NCBI GenBank assembly: GCA_040830705.1
Contig: JBFOME010000005.1
Span: 124,001 to 188,000 of the forward strand
Direction: 5' to 3'
DNA from: Ruegeria_C sp040830705
Lineage (GTDB): Bacteria > Pseudomonadota > Alphaproteobacteria > Rhodobacterales > Rhodobacteraceae
DNA length: 64,000 nt
Below, piece by piece: positions 16,195 through 26,806 of this stretch. Position numbers and translations under genes: made by a program. The first letter of the stretch is position 1, and each line of letters starts with the position of its first letter. Below the pieces are notes generated by a model, which saw nothing but the letters and a program-made list of their open reading frames with translations, made no database searches and was not told where the DNA came from.

Positions 16195-16956
16195 TCACCC
16201 TTCGAAGAGGAAACTGGGAAACTGCGTGAGCGCACGAGGTGTCTGCATAGCCTGTGCGATCGAGCTTGATACACCATCGGATTGACAGTGCTGGTAAAAG
16301 CCAAGACCATCGGCGAGTGTACGCATCGCGTCAGGGCGGGCGTCGCCATCAATGAAAGGCGCGTGTGTTGACAGGTAAAGCGACGGGCGCTGGGCTTGCA
16401 GCCAGGGCAACAACGTCGGCAGCAGCGAAAACTCCGCCCCCTCCACATCCATCTTCACCAACGATACACCGCTTAGATCAACGGCTTGCACGATCTGATC
16501 CCAGGTCACGCTGATCACATCGGTTCCATCGGCCGGATTGCCGAGCACCGAGGTCATGGAGTCTCCGGCCTCGCCGCCCAGACTGGCCATGCGGACAACA
16601 CCGGCGTCTTTCCATAGTGCCACACCAAATGCCGAAACGTTGCGGATGTTGTTCAACTCAAGGTTCCAGATCAGATAACGATAGGCCACCGGATCAGGCT
16701 CGAAGCACCAGACGTGACGGGCGCGACGCGACGCATAGAGAACCGTTGCGCCAGCCCAGGCACCGATATCGACATAGTCGCGATCAGGCGACAGGTATTG
16801 GTCGAGCACGGCAAAGGTCTCGGGCTCCCACTGGCCCGCCGTGGCCTTGCGCCAGAACTTGGAATGATAGGGGTCCAACCGGAATGGTTCGCCATTCAGC
16901 TTGCCGTTGTAATACCCGCGCGCGCGGTAGAACATCTTACGCGCCTTGGTGAGCAT
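16195..16956 (-). CDS. FkbM-type SAM-dependent methyltransferase
   Basis: About 253 residues from the ATG giving MLTKARKMFY; an open frame extends 23 codons further upstream without a better start. The SAM-binding motif is VDIGAWAGATVLYA (about 62-75), followed by the acidic CFEPDPVAYRYLIWNLELN and the FkbM hallmark LVKMDVEGAEFSLLP. FkbM proteins O-methylate sugars or polyketides. In this cluster it probably methylates a hydroxyl of the glycan, possibly capping chain growth. It is about 100 bp downstream of the acetyltransferase gene on the same strand. Confidence 0.83.
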   Translation of the reverse strand: MLTKARKMFYRARGYYNGKLNGEPFRLDPYHSKFWRKATAGQWEPETFAVLDQYLSPDRDYVDIGAWAGATVLYASRRARHVWCFEPDPVAYRYLIWNLELNNIRNVSAFGVALWKDAGVVRMASLGGEAGDSMTSVLGNPADGTDVISVTWDQIVQAVDLSGVSLVKMDVEGAEFSLLPTLLPWLQAQRPSLYLSTHAPFIDGDARPDAMRTLADGLGFYQHCQSDGVSSSIAQAMQTPRALTQFPSFLFEG

Positions 16957-17054
16957 GGGCTGCCTCCGGGAAATTGATGCGCTGCCGGAAACCTGCCTGC
17001 GCCTGCAGCGTATCTGCACATACAAAGTTCATCTGTTGATCATTACGTTCCAGG

Positions 17055-17921
17055 CTAGTCGAGCTTGAGCGACAGGAGCTGCAATTCGGTATAGAGGTGA
17101 TCCAGGGCACTGCCGGACAGGCTGGTCGATTTTGCAAAGCGCGGCGCCGGCAAGGTAATGCGCGTGGCGGATGAGGGCGTTCCGCCGCAGAACCGCCCAT
17201 CAGCGGACAGGACGGCATTATCGGCAGGCAAGAGCGCATCGGCGATATCCTGTCCAAACCGGGCGAAGAAACCCAGCTCCGTGTCACGCGCATAGAGCAC
17301 GTCCCACCAGGGTTGATCCTCGCCTTTCTGCGTCACGGAGAAGATAGCGAAACTCTCTGCCTCGGCATGGCGCAACAGAACCGGCTGCACGCCATAGGGC
17401 AGAAGGTCATGCAAATAGCCGCGCTCTTCCTCGCGGAGCCTTGGCAAAAGAGAATCCACATCCGTGATCGCCTCGATGGCGCTGGTGCCAGCGCTGCTTC
17501 GTTGCCAATCCCAGCGATAGTCATCAAGTGACCGGAAACCGGCCGAACGCAAGACACCCATGGTTCGCGGGTTGCTAGTGCTTGTCATACTTGTGTAGTG
17601 ACGCGCCGGGTCCGAGGTTGCCTCGGCCATCAGGCGCTGACCGGCGCCATGGCCCCGATGCTCCTTTTCAAGGTACCAGGCACACATGTTGGTTACCCCG
17701 ACCCGGTTCCCGCCCACACGCCGTTCGGAATGGATAGCACCCACATAGCCGACGATGCGATTGTCGACTTCGGCGACATAGCCAAAATTGGGCTTGGGCA
17801 TGTTCCAGTCATATTCGAAAATACGCCGCCAGCGCTCTGGTGCGATCTTGCGGCTCATCTTACCGTGCAGCAAGGCGATGGACTCATCGATGTCTTCGCG
17901 GGTCGCCGGGCGAATGATCAT
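17055..17921 (-). CDS. GNAT family N-acetyltransferase
   Basis: 288 residues. The first 150 residues form a GNAT fold: MIIRPATREDIDESIALL start, VAEVDNRIVGYVGAIH, and the acetyl-CoA pyrophosphate loop EKEHRGHGAGQRLM (about 85-98), then SNPRTMGVLRSAGF. The C-terminal 140 residues are not recognised. It overlaps the deacetylase gene by 4 bp, so the two are co-translated. A deacetylase plus acetyltransferase pair suggests re-acylation of an amino sugar, an inference from neighbourhood. Confidence 0.8.
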   Translation of the reverse strand: MIIRPATREDIDESIALLHGKMSRKIAPERWRRIFEYDWNMPKPNFGYVAEVDNRIVGYVGAIHSERRVGGNRVGVTNMCAWYLEKEHRGHGAGQRLMAEATSDPARHYTSMTSTSNPRTMGVLRSAGFRSLDDYRWDWQRSSAGTSAIEAITDVDSLLPRLREEERGYLHDLLPYGVQPVLLRHAEAESFAIFSVTQKGEDQPWWDVLYARDTELGFFARFGQDIADALLPADNAVLSADGRFCGGTPSSATRITLPAPRFAKSTSLSGSALDHLYTELQLLSLKLD

Positions 17922-18733
17922 GACGGAAACAACTCCTTCGGCGTTACGAAATACGCTGCAGGATGGTTGTTCAACGCAGCTAACAGATCTTCGCAGAACC
18001 GCCAGACTGCGTCGTCATGATCGATGTGATGAGTCAGCAGTCCGGTCGGCTCTGCGCTATCGGCGGTGCCAAGTCGCCGCGCGCTCAGATGTTCGGTCAG
18101 CTGGGCGATGGATTTGGCGGTTCCGGTGAAACGCGGGCCGCCGCGCCATTTGATCGGATCGCAATGCGCATTCACAAGGCGAAGGCCCGGCGCAGCCTCG
18201 GGCGCGGTACGCGCGTCACAAAGCGAAAGCCCGACAAAGCCCAACGATGCGAGCGGGGCGATCACTTCGGCATCGATCCGGTTCCAGGGGGGCACCATCA
18301 CGGGAACGAAACTGTCGTCGCTGAACAGGTCGAACAGAATTTGCCGACCCTCGGAAAGTTCCTGTAGCACCACGCTGAGGGGTCGGTGGCGGCCCAACTC
18401 CCAAGCCCCAACATCACCCGAGCCCGCCGCATGATTAACATGGGCGTAGCCGTGCTGCAGCACGCAGGCCGTCGGGTGGGCATGGATCGCGTCGGCCAGT
18501 TCCTTACCGGCACGCGCCGGAATGGTCGCCAGCGCAATTGGAGCGTTGGTTTTAACTGATAGTGCCAGCAACCGTTCCAGTTGCGGGCCTGTTGTTGCCG
18601 CATCATCGTCCCGCCACCAGAACGACGCGCGCAGCCCTTCGGCCTGCCAAAGATCAAGCTCCGAGATCAGGTTCCGCCAGGCGTCTTGCTCGGTCTTTGA
18701 GTCTGTCTCAGTTTTTGGGGATGATCGATCCAT
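17918..18733 (-). CDS. Polysaccharide deacetylase-like protein
   Basis: About 271 residues from ATG (MDRSSPKT); starts at 18796 or 18778 are open alternatives. Motifs fit an NodB-like carbohydrate esterase: SFWWRDDDA with the catalytic/metal aspartates near residue 40, LQHGYAHVNH for the metal histidines, and VMVPPWNRID. No signal peptide is apparent, so it probably acts on a cytosolic nucleotide-sugar or lipid-linked intermediate. It lies between two glycosyltransferase/transferase genes in one direction, consistent with an operon. Confidence 0.78.
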   Translation of the reverse strand: MDRSSPKTETDSKTEQDAWRNLISELDLWQAEGLRASFWWRDDDAATTGPQLERLLALSVKTNAPIALATIPARAGKELADAIHAHPTACVLQHGYAHVNHAAGSGDVGAWELGRHRPLSVVLQELSEGRQILFDLFSDDSFVPVMVPPWNRIDAEVIAPLASLGFVGLSLCDARTAPEAAPGLRLVNAHCDPIKWRGGPRFTGTAKSIAQLTEHLSARRLGTADSAEPTGLLTHHIDHDDAVWRFCEDLLAALNNHPAAYFVTPKELFPS

Positions 18734-18823
18734 CGTCGTGTAGTTCCAGGTGCAGTTCCAGACCGATTGGTAGAGCATTCTTTGGCGCTGTGCCATCGGG
18801 ATATCGTATGACCTGTTTCGCCG

Positions 18824-19876
18824 TCACACGCCATCCCAGCTGCCGCCATAGAGCAGGCCCAGTCGCTCAAGTTGTCGCCAGTCCTCGTACTGACAAGAGC
18901 GCGGGGTCCATAGTGTGGGTGCCTCGGCGATCCGGTCGTAATAGCTGCCAAAATCCTCGGGGTGAGTGAAATGCTGCCGGCGCTGTCGTTCTATCACAGA
19001 TTTCGACAGGACTTCGGGCAGGAACTTTGTGTGCAGTAACACTCCTGAAGGTGCCTCGCCACCCGGGCCGTCATAGGCGAAATTCAGATCGCGCGGAAGG
19101 ATCGAATGGCAGGAGTTCACATACGCAAACCGCCGTGACCAGCGGACCAGAGGGATCTTGTTGAGTGTTGGCGAGCGTTCGGGCCGGTCGGCAAAGAACA
19201 CACGTTCGCGCGCGCCACCTTGAACCCAAAGATTGCCCAGTGGTACCTGCCACTGCCCCCGATAAGGGCCAGGATCGAACCCGTTCACCACATCCAGCGG
19301 ATTGGCGATCGGATCACAAACTTGCGTGCCGATTGGCCCCTTTGGGTAGAGGTCAAGCATCATCGCGCCAAAGACCTGGCGGCCCTGCGCGTCAAGCCAA
19401 CGGGTCAGGTCGTGCAGGCCAGACCTGTCGCAATGGGCAAAGACCAACAGCTCGTCCGCATCTGCCATCAAAACCCAGTGGTTATGTGCATAGCGCATCT
19501 GCAACCATGTCACCCAGTCCAGACCGAAGCGTGCTTCGCGGTAGGAGGCGTTGGTATGCCAGAGCGAGATGTCAGGCTGCTCGCGCAGCAACTCCGTGGT
19601 TCCATCGTCGCTGTCGTTATCGACGATAAGGAAGTGGTCGATACCCAGCCCGCGATAATAGTCCAGAAAATGCGGCAGTCGGTTGATTTCATTGCGCATT
19701 GTGGAAACCAGCAGGACGGAGTCCGAGGTAATCTGACTGGTCCTGTCTATCAATTTGCGCAGTTGATGGCGGCTGCGCAGAGATCGCCAGAGCAGGCGCC
19801 GCCGTTTCCACCGCAAGCGATAGGCGTCTTTCCAGCCAATCGCGGTTGGCGGGTCGGAGGCAACAGCGCGCATCAA
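18824..19876 (-). CDS. Family 2-like glycosyltransferase (copy B of a paralogous pair)
   Basis: 350 residues, clearly paralogous to the protein at 14983-16035: basic N-terminus (YRLRWKRRRLLWRSLR), VLLVSTMRNEINRLPHFLDYYRG, IVDNDSDDGT, the ADADELLVF metal site, FGAMMLDLYPKG and NLWVQGGARERVFF all align in order. A cytosolic glycosyltransferase of a surface glycan is the best guess. A second methionine directly follows the first. It ends 2 bp after galE on the same strand. Confidence 0.8.
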   Translation of the reverse strand: MMRAVASDPPTAIGWKDAYRLRWKRRRLLWRSLRSRHQLRKLIDRTSQITSDSVLLVSTMRNEINRLPHFLDYYRGLGIDHFLIVDNDSDDGTTELLREQPDISLWHTNASYREARFGLDWVTWLQMRYAHNHWVLMADADELLVFAHCDRSGLHDLTRWLDAQGRQVFGAMMLDLYPKGPIGTQVCDPIANPLDVVNGFDPGPYRGQWQVPLGNLWVQGGARERVFFADRPERSPTLNKIPLVRWSRRFAYVNSCHSILPRDLNFAYDGPGGEAPSGVLLHTKFLPEVLSKSVIERQRRQHFTHPEDFGSYYDRIAEAPTLWTPRSCQYEDWRQLERLGLLYGGSWDGV

Positions 19877-19877
19877 C

Positions 19878-20861
19878 CTATTTCTCGTAATGCCCGTTCT
19901 GATGCCATCGCCAGGCGTCGGCGATCATCAGGTCGAGCTTCGACCGTTCGGGCTTCCAGCCCAGCTCCTGCAAGGCGCGGACCGAGCCTGAGACAAGTTT
20001 GGTGCAATCCCCGGCCCGTCGCGGACCGATCTCATAGGGGAGATCGCGATTGGTTACCGATTTCGAGTGATCAATGACCTCGCGCACGGAAAAGCCCGAG
20101 CCGGTGCCCAGATTGAACACCCGGCTGCCTTTGCCTTCCTGTAGCCAGTTCAGGCCCAGAACATGCGCATCGACCAGATCGCACACATGCACATAATCGC
20201 GGATACAGGTGCCGTCGGGCGTGTCATAGTCGGTGCCAAAGACCGTCAACGCGTCGCGCTTGCCGTCGATAGCGTCCAGCATCAGAGGGACCAGGTGGGT
20301 TTCGGGGCGGTGGAACTCGCCCACCTCCCCATCGGGGTCAGCGCCCGCCACGTTGAAATAGCGGAAGATGACATGACGCAGACCGTGCGCGGCTTCGAAA
20401 TCGACCAGTATGTCCTCGATCGCGCGTTTTGAAGCACCGTAGGCGTTCAGGGGCAGTTGCGGAGTGTCTTCATCCAGCACCACATTGTCATGCTCGCCAT
20501 AGGTCGCGCAGGTCGAGGAGAAGACGAAATCCAGACAGCAAGCAGCAACCGCCGCCTCGATCAGGTTCAGCGAGCCAGTCACGTTGTTCGACCAGTAGCG
20601 GCCGGGTTGCGACATCGCCTCGCCCACTTGGCTGAGCGCCGCAAAATGCATCACAGCGGCGGGCCGGTATTTGTCAAAGACCTCATCCAGCCGTGCGCGG
20701 TCCAGCAAGTCGCCCTGCTCAAAGGGACCGAACTTGACCGCGTCCTGCCATCCGGTCACGAGATTGTCGAAAGTAACGGGAGTGAATCCCGCCGCCGCCA
20801 GCGCCTTGCAGGCATGCGAGCCGATATAGCCCGCGCCGCCGGTTACCAGAATATTGTTCAT
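19878..20861 (-). CDS. galE: UDP-glucose 4-epimerase
   Basis: 327 residues, the usual size. NAD-binding TGGAGYIGSH (7-16), catalytic S116/T117 and the Y141-x3-K145 pair (YGASK) are intact, as is the FRYFNVAGADPDGEVGE signature that separates GalE from other epimerases. It interconverts UDP-glucose and UDP-galactose, supplying activated sugars for the adjacent glycosyltransferases. It lies about 40 bp downstream of kdsB on the same strand. Confidence 0.92.
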   Translation of the reverse strand: MNNILVTGGAGYIGSHACKALAAAGFTPVTFDNLVTGWQDAVKFGPFEQGDLLDRARLDEVFDKYRPAAVMHFAALSQVGEAMSQPGRYWSNNVTGSLNLIEAAVAACCLDFVFSSTCATYGEHDNVVLDEDTPQLPLNAYGASKRAIEDILVDFEAAHGLRHVIFRYFNVAGADPDGEVGEFHRPETHLVPLMLDAIDGKRDALTVFGTDYDTPDGTCIRDYVHVCDLVDAHVLGLNWLQEGKGSRVFNLGTGSGFSVREVIDHSKSVTNRDLPYEIGPRRAGDCTKLVSGSVRALQELGWKPERSKLDLMIADAWRWHQNGHYEK

Positions 20862-20900
20862 GACCTGCTCAGCCTTTATTAGAGCCTCATTCGGGGTCGG

Positions 20901-21701
20901 TTATTCCAGCCCCATATCCTTCATCATCGCTTCCAGGCGCGGCACATCTTCGGGGTTGTTCAACTCCCAGAACTGGCGGCCCTTGGCATCGACCTCGACA
21001 CAGTGCACCCGGTGCCCCTGTTCCATGAAGCGCAACTGTTCCAGCCCCTCCAACTCTTCCAGCGGGCCGATGGGCCATGTTGGATAAGAGGACAGCGCCT
21101 CGGGCCGATAGGCGTAGACGCCCACATGGTGAAAGACCGGTGTTGGCGCGTCATCGGCATAGGTCTGACTGGTGAAGGGCACCACTTCTTTCGAGAAATA
21201 CATTGCGGTTTGATTGGCCGAGAATACCGCCGTTGTGCCGCCGACCCGGTCGTGTTTGCGGTCATGCAGAAAGCTGTTCAGCGCGGCACCATCGCAGCGC
21301 AGAACCGGCGTTGCAACCCCGGCCCCGGGCCTTTGGCGCAGGGCAGCCACCAGATCCTCGACAAACCAATGGGGCGTCAGTGGCGCGTCACCTTGAAGGT
21401 TTACGATGATCTCATAGGCACCGCCCAGCGCCTCGTGCGCCTCGGCGCAACGCTCGGTGCCATTACGACAGGTGTCAGAGGTCATCACCACCTCTGCCCC
21501 GAACCCTTCCGACGCTTCGCGGATACGATCATCATCGGTCGCCACCACGACACGGTCGATGCCAGACACGGCGCAGGCCGCGCGCCAGGATCGTTCGATC
21601 AGCGTCTGCGATTTGCCGGTTGCGCCCTTGAGTGGCACCAGTGGTTTGCCAGGATAGCGGGACGAGGGATAGCGCGCGGGTATGACGATCAGGACAGACA
21701 T
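20901..21701 (-). CDS. kdsB: 3-deoxy-manno-octulosonate cytidylyltransferase (CMP-Kdo synthetase)
   Basis: 266 residues. The nucleotidyltransferase signature IPARYPSSRYPGKPL is at residues 7-21, followed by VVVATDDDRI, TSDTCRNGTERCAEA and NLQGDAPL, matching KdsB except for minor changes (QGDAP where many have QGDEP). It charges Kdo or a related acid sugar with CMP for LPS core or a Kdo-containing capsule. Its ATG overlaps the cysQ stop by one base, so the two genes are coupled. A different acid sugar substrate remains possible. Confidence 0.82.
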   Translation of the reverse strand: MSVLIVIPARYPSSRYPGKPLVPLKGATGKSQTLIERSWRAACAVSGIDRVVVATDDDRIREASEGFGAEVVMTSDTCRNGTERCAEAHEALGGAYEIIVNLQGDAPLTPHWFVEDLVAALRQRPGAGVATPVLRCDGAALNSFLHDRKHDRVGGTTAVFSANQTAMYFSKEVVPFTSQTYADDAPTPVFHHVGVYAYRPEALSSYPTWPIGPLEELEGLEQLRFMEQGHRVHCVEVDAKGRQFWELNNPEDVPRLEAMMKDMGLE

Positions 21702-22498
21702 CAGGCTTCTTTCAGCTCCACGTCGGGCGCATAGGCGATGAAGAACGGGTTGGCATAACCATCCTTGCCGTAGATCAGCGGCTCATGCGTGTCGAAGCGC
21801 ACCACCTTGCCGCCAGCGCCCGCCAGAACCGCGTGGCCTGCGGCGGTGTCCCATTCCATGGTGCGGCCAACGCGTGGGTAAAGATCGGCCTCGCCGGTGG
21901 CAACGAGACAGAACTTGAGCGACGATCCCGCGCTCTTGCTGTCCTTGACGCTGTATTTGTTGATATAGTCGTCGGTGGCCTGATCGCGATGCGATTTTGA
22001 AGCCACGACCATCAGCGCGGAATTGTTTGCGTTAGAGACTGATATGGGCGTCGTTGCACCGGGGGCCGCCTCGTCCAACGCGCCGGTTTCCTCGACCGAC
22101 TGTCCGTCGGGCAACGTGTAGAACATGCGACCTTTGGCCGGGGCATAGACCACGCCACGTGTCGGCGTGCCGTTTTCGACAAGCGCGATGTTGACGGTGA
22201 AATCGCCGCGCCGGTGAATGAATTCCTTGGTGCCGTCCAACGGATCAACGATCAGAAACGTGTCGCCCTTGGCGGAGTGAGAGGCAGCCTGTTCCTCGGT
22301 CACCAGCAGAATATCGGGAAACGCTGCACGCAATCCCGCGGAGATCAATGCGTCAGCCGCTTCGTCCGCTTCGGTGACCGGGCTATCATCGGATTTTACC
22401 TTCACGTCGAAATCGTCGGAGTTGTAGATCTCCATGATCTTGTCACCGGCTTCGATCGCCAGCCGCCGGATGACAGGAATTAGGTCTTCGTAAGTCAC
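21701..22498 (-). CDS. cysQ: 3'(2'),5'-bisphosphate nucleotidase
   Basis: 265 residues from a GTG start preceded by GGAG at 7 nt; longer in-frame ATG starts exist but lack this site. The lithium-sensitive phosphatase motifs are present: SPVTEADEAAD, VDPLDGTKEFIHRRGDFTVNIAL, and MEWDTAAGHAVL. It removes the 3' phosphate from PAP, the product left after PAPS-dependent sulfation or sulfate assimilation. Its position at the head of a cluster ending in a sulfotransferase suggests local recycling of that product. Confidence 0.88.
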   Translation of the reverse strand: MTYEDLIPVIRRLAIEAGDKIMEIYNSDDFDVKVKSDDSPVTEADEAADALISAGLRAAFPDILLVTEEQAASHSAKGDTFLIVDPLDGTKEFIHRRGDFTVNIALVENGTPTRGVVYAPAKGRMFYTLPDGQSVEETGALDEAAPGATTPISVSNANNSALMVVASKSHRDQATDDYINKYSVKDSKSAGSSLKFCLVATGEADLYPRVGRTMEWDTAAGHAVLAGAGGKVVRFDTHEPLIYGKDGYANPFFIAYAPDVELKEA

Positions 22499-22618
22499 AA
22501 AAAAGCTCCGATCTTGTGATTTGTTGCTCTGACGCATTGGTGCTCTTATGCTGTTCCTGTAACGGAACGGCAAGAATTCCGTGCGAGTTTTTGGGCCGCA
22601 TCACAGGACGAACCTGAC

Positions 22619-23440
22619 GTGTTTCGATATCGAAAGCATAGATCTCTGATGAGCGGTGCGCTCACCATGGCCGAACTGATTTTTCATTCGGTCGTTCGCA
22701 GCGTGCGTGCCAAGCACAACAATGCGATCATCGCACTTGTGCAAAACCTGCTGCAAGTGATTGTCATGGTTGGCGCCTTTTATCTGATGTTCTTGCTGTT
22801 TGGTCTAAGCAGGGCCCCGATCCGCGCGGATTTCGTCCTGTTCTTGCTTTCAGGTGTGTTCCTGTTTGTGACCCATGTGAAATCGGTCACCGCGGTAATG
22901 GGCGCCGAAGGTCCGACAAGTGCGATGATGCTACACGCGCCCATGAATACGATCATCTCGATCAGCGCGTCGGCATTGTCGGTTCTTTATCTCAACCTGG
23001 TGACGATAATCGTTATTCTGTTCGCCTATCATGCCATCGTTGGCGGCGTTGAAATGCAGGATCCCGCCGGGGCTTTCGGCATGCTGATACTGGCCTGGTT
23101 CACCGGCTGCGCTGTCGGGTTGATGTTTCTGTCGATCAAGCCCTGGTTTCCCGGTACCGTCGGCATCATGACAACGATCTATCGGCGGGCGCAGATGATT
23201 GCGTCGGGCAAGATGTTCGTCGCCAATGCATTGCCCGCGTCTGTATTGGTTGCGTTCGAGTGGAACCCGCTGTTCCACATCATCGACCAGAATCGCGGCT
23301 TCATGTTCAGGAATTACTTTCCGCATGTCACCAGTTGGCACTATGCGCTTGGTGTTGGCGTTGTTCTGGTTGTGATTGGTCTGATGGCCGAGTTTTACAC
23401 GCGCCGCCATGCTTCAGCCAGTTGGTACGCCAGACGATGA
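22619..23440 (+). CDS. ABC-2 type (polysaccharide export-like) permease
   Basis: 273 residues from GTG (ATG at 22649 is an alternative). Six hydrophobic segments and the tail (NPLFHIIDQNRGFMF...) match KpsM/Wzm-like export permeases, which need a separate ATPase. No such ATPase gene lies in this window. It points away from the glycan block across a 120 bp divergent region, and is likely to export capsular or O-antigen-like polysaccharide across the inner membrane. The stop overlaps the start of the SH3 protein gene. Confidence 0.8.
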   Translation: MFRYRKHRSLMSGALTMAELIFHSVVRSVRAKHNNAIIALVQNLLQVIVMVGAFYLMFLLFGLSRAPIRADFVLFLLSGVFLFVTHVKSVTAVMGAEGPTSAMMLHAPMNTIISISASALSVLYLNLVTIIVILFAYHAIVGGVEMQDPAGAFGMLILAWFTGCAVGLMFLSIKPWFPGTVGIMTTIYRRAQMIASGKMFVANALPASVLVAFEWNPLFHIIDQNRGFMFRNYFPHVTSWHYALGVGVVLVVIGLMAEFYTRRHASASWYARR

Positions 23441-24033
23441 AGGCGATTTGTGCCATTCTGGTCTGGATGGCGGCAAGCAGTTTGGTTGCGGCGGATACGT
23501 GGCCGCGACTTTATGCGGTAAGCGGTGTTTCTGACGGCGATGTCCTAAACATTCGTAACGACCCTAGCGCCGATGCTGATCAACTCGGCACGCTGGCCCC
23601 TGATGCGCGAGACATCGAGATCACACAGCTCGATGGCAGTGGCAAATGGGGCCGGATCAATGTCATGGAACATGGTGGCTGGGTTGCGATGAGGTACCTC
23701 GCCCCGCAAGGCCCCGGTTTCGATGCGGACTATGCTGGTCCGCTTCATTGCTATGGGACAGAGCCGTTCTGGTCGCTGAGTGCCGAGCCCGGTGACGCGT
23801 CAGTGTTCCGATTCTTCGATGCCGCCCCGATGACTCTGGTCGCGGGCGTGCGCCAGCCAGCCATGGGTTATTCGGACCGGCTGCGATTTGCGCTCGGGAC
23901 CTCCGGCCAGGCGATTATCCGACGTGCGGCGTGTTCCGACGGCATGTCCGACAATGCCTTTGCGCTTGAGATCGATCTGATCCTAGATGATGACCGCTTC
24001 CTGACAGGCTGTTGTTCGATCGCGCCCCGCTAG
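23437..24033 (+). CDS. Secreted SH3-domain protein with COG3650-like C-terminal domain
   Basis: 198 residues, starting at an ATGA overlap with the permease stop. A signal peptide (MKAICAILVWMAASSLVAAD) is followed by a bacterial SH3 domain (about 25-85, VLNIRNDPSADADQLGTL, GGWVAMRYL). The second half has CYGTEPFWSLS and ends in a GCC motif, as in COG3650 proteins of unknown function. Probably periplasmic, possibly wall-associated. It ends tail to tail with alkB with a 4 bp CTAG overlap. Confidence 0.75.
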   Translation: MKAICAILVWMAASSLVAADTWPRLYAVSGVSDGDVLNIRNDPSADADQLGTLAPDARDIEITQLDGSGKWGRINVMEHGGWVAMRYLAPQGPGFDADYAGPLHCYGTEPFWSLSAEPGDASVFRFFDAAPMTLVAGVRQPAMGYSDRLRFALGTSGQAIIRRAACSDGMSDNAFALEIDLILDDDRFLTGCCSIAPR

Positions 24034-24632
24034 GTCGCCACCCGCAGGGTCAGGTTGATGCGCCCGCCCTTGGGCAGCAGACGGGACGAGCCAAAGCGGA
24101 TGCGGTCGATGCCGTGATAGGTCAGCCGTGCCGGACCGCCCATCACCACCACGTCGCCCGAGTTCAGCCAGATCGATTCAGTCTTGCCGCCGCGGGTCTC
24201 ATTGCCGATCCGGAACAGCGCGTCGTCACCGAGCGACACTGAAACCACCGGCCATGAGAAATCGGCTTCATCCTTGTCCTGATGCAACCCCATCCGCGCA
24301 CCTTCGCCATAGTAGTTGATCAGGCAACTGTCCGGTTGCCGGTCCAGCGCGGTCACATCCTGCCAGATGCGCAGAACGCTGTTCGGGATCGCTGGCCAGC
24401 GCTGCCCCTTGGGATGCTGAGGCTCATAGCGGTACCCGGCCCGGTCGGTGATCCACCCGACCGAACCGGCTGAGGTCATGCGCACCGACATTTTCTGGCC
24501 TCGCGACGTCTCTGGTGTGAACAGCGGTGCGGCCTTCAGAATCGGTCGCAGCGCCTCGATCAGACCTGCCTGAGCGGCCGCATTCAGATAGGTTTTCCTG
24601 ATGTCGAACCCGCGCAAAAGCAGCCTGCTCAT
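24030..24632 (-). CDS. alkB: AlkB-type 2-oxoglutarate/Fe(II) dioxygenase
   Basis: 200 residues from ATG (MSRLLLRG). The iron site is complete: H117-x-D119 in LHQDKDE and H173 in LTYHGIDRI; the 2-oxoglutarate-binding arginines are in RINLTLR (191-197). The INYY substrate-lid motif precedes the first histidine. It reverses alkylation damage (1-methyladenine, 3-methylcytosine) in DNA or RNA. No ada regulator lies nearby. Confidence 0.9.
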   Translation of the reverse strand: MSRLLLRGFDIRKTYLNAAAQAGLIEALRPILKAAPLFTPETSRGQKMSVRMTSAGSVGWITDRAGYRYEPQHPKGQRWPAIPNSVLRIWQDVTALDRQPDSCLINYYGEGARMGLHQDKDEADFSWPVVSVSLGDDALFRIGNETRGGKTESIWLNSGDVVVMGGPARLTYHGIDRIRFGSSRLLPKGGRINLTLRVAT

Positions 24633-24705
24633 ACCGGACTTCCCATTCCCTGCCAAAGCCTTGTCAAAAAGGTCACAGATTCCCGAAAACCCACGTTTCT
24701 GAGTG

Positions 24706-24735
24706 CTTGCAGCGCCTGTGCCCGCCCCCTATATA
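24706..24735 (+). promoter_or_regulatory. Sigma-32 (RpoH)-like heat-shock promoter of dnaK
   Basis: CTTGCAG (24706-24712) and CCCTATATA (24727-24735) are separated by 14 bp, which matches the heat-shock consensus (CTTG-N-CCCATATA type) and lies about 115 bp before dnaK. No complete CIRCE inverted repeat is seen, so HrcA control is not supported here. Confidence 0.7.
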
Positions 24736-24848
24736 CGCCGGGACGCGCGATGGTGTAGTGCTGTCGCGCAACACTGAATCGGGATTTGAATGCCAGAACG
24801 GGTTCGGATCTCGGGACATCGCCTTGAGATAGAAAGGGATCGAAACGC

Positions 24849-26759
<1,911 letters not shown>

Positions 26760-26779
26760 CGGGTAAACCGTGCCTATTT

Positions 26780-26806
26780 GGGCCGGTCCGGTATCCGGAT
26801 CGGCCC
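26780..26806 (+). promoter_or_regulatory. Intercistronic hairpin between dnaK and dnaJ
   Basis: GGGCCGGTCCGG, loop TAT, then CCGGATCGGCCC gives a 12 bp stem with one G-U pair. There is no T tract after it, so it is more likely an RNA-processing or stability element, or a partial attenuator lowering dnaJ relative to dnaK, than a full terminator (inference). Confidence 0.6.

Noticed and set aside
24700..24716. GAGTGCT half of a CIRCE element before dnaK
   Set aside because: The second inverted half at the right distance is absent; the sigma-32-like promoter explains the region better.
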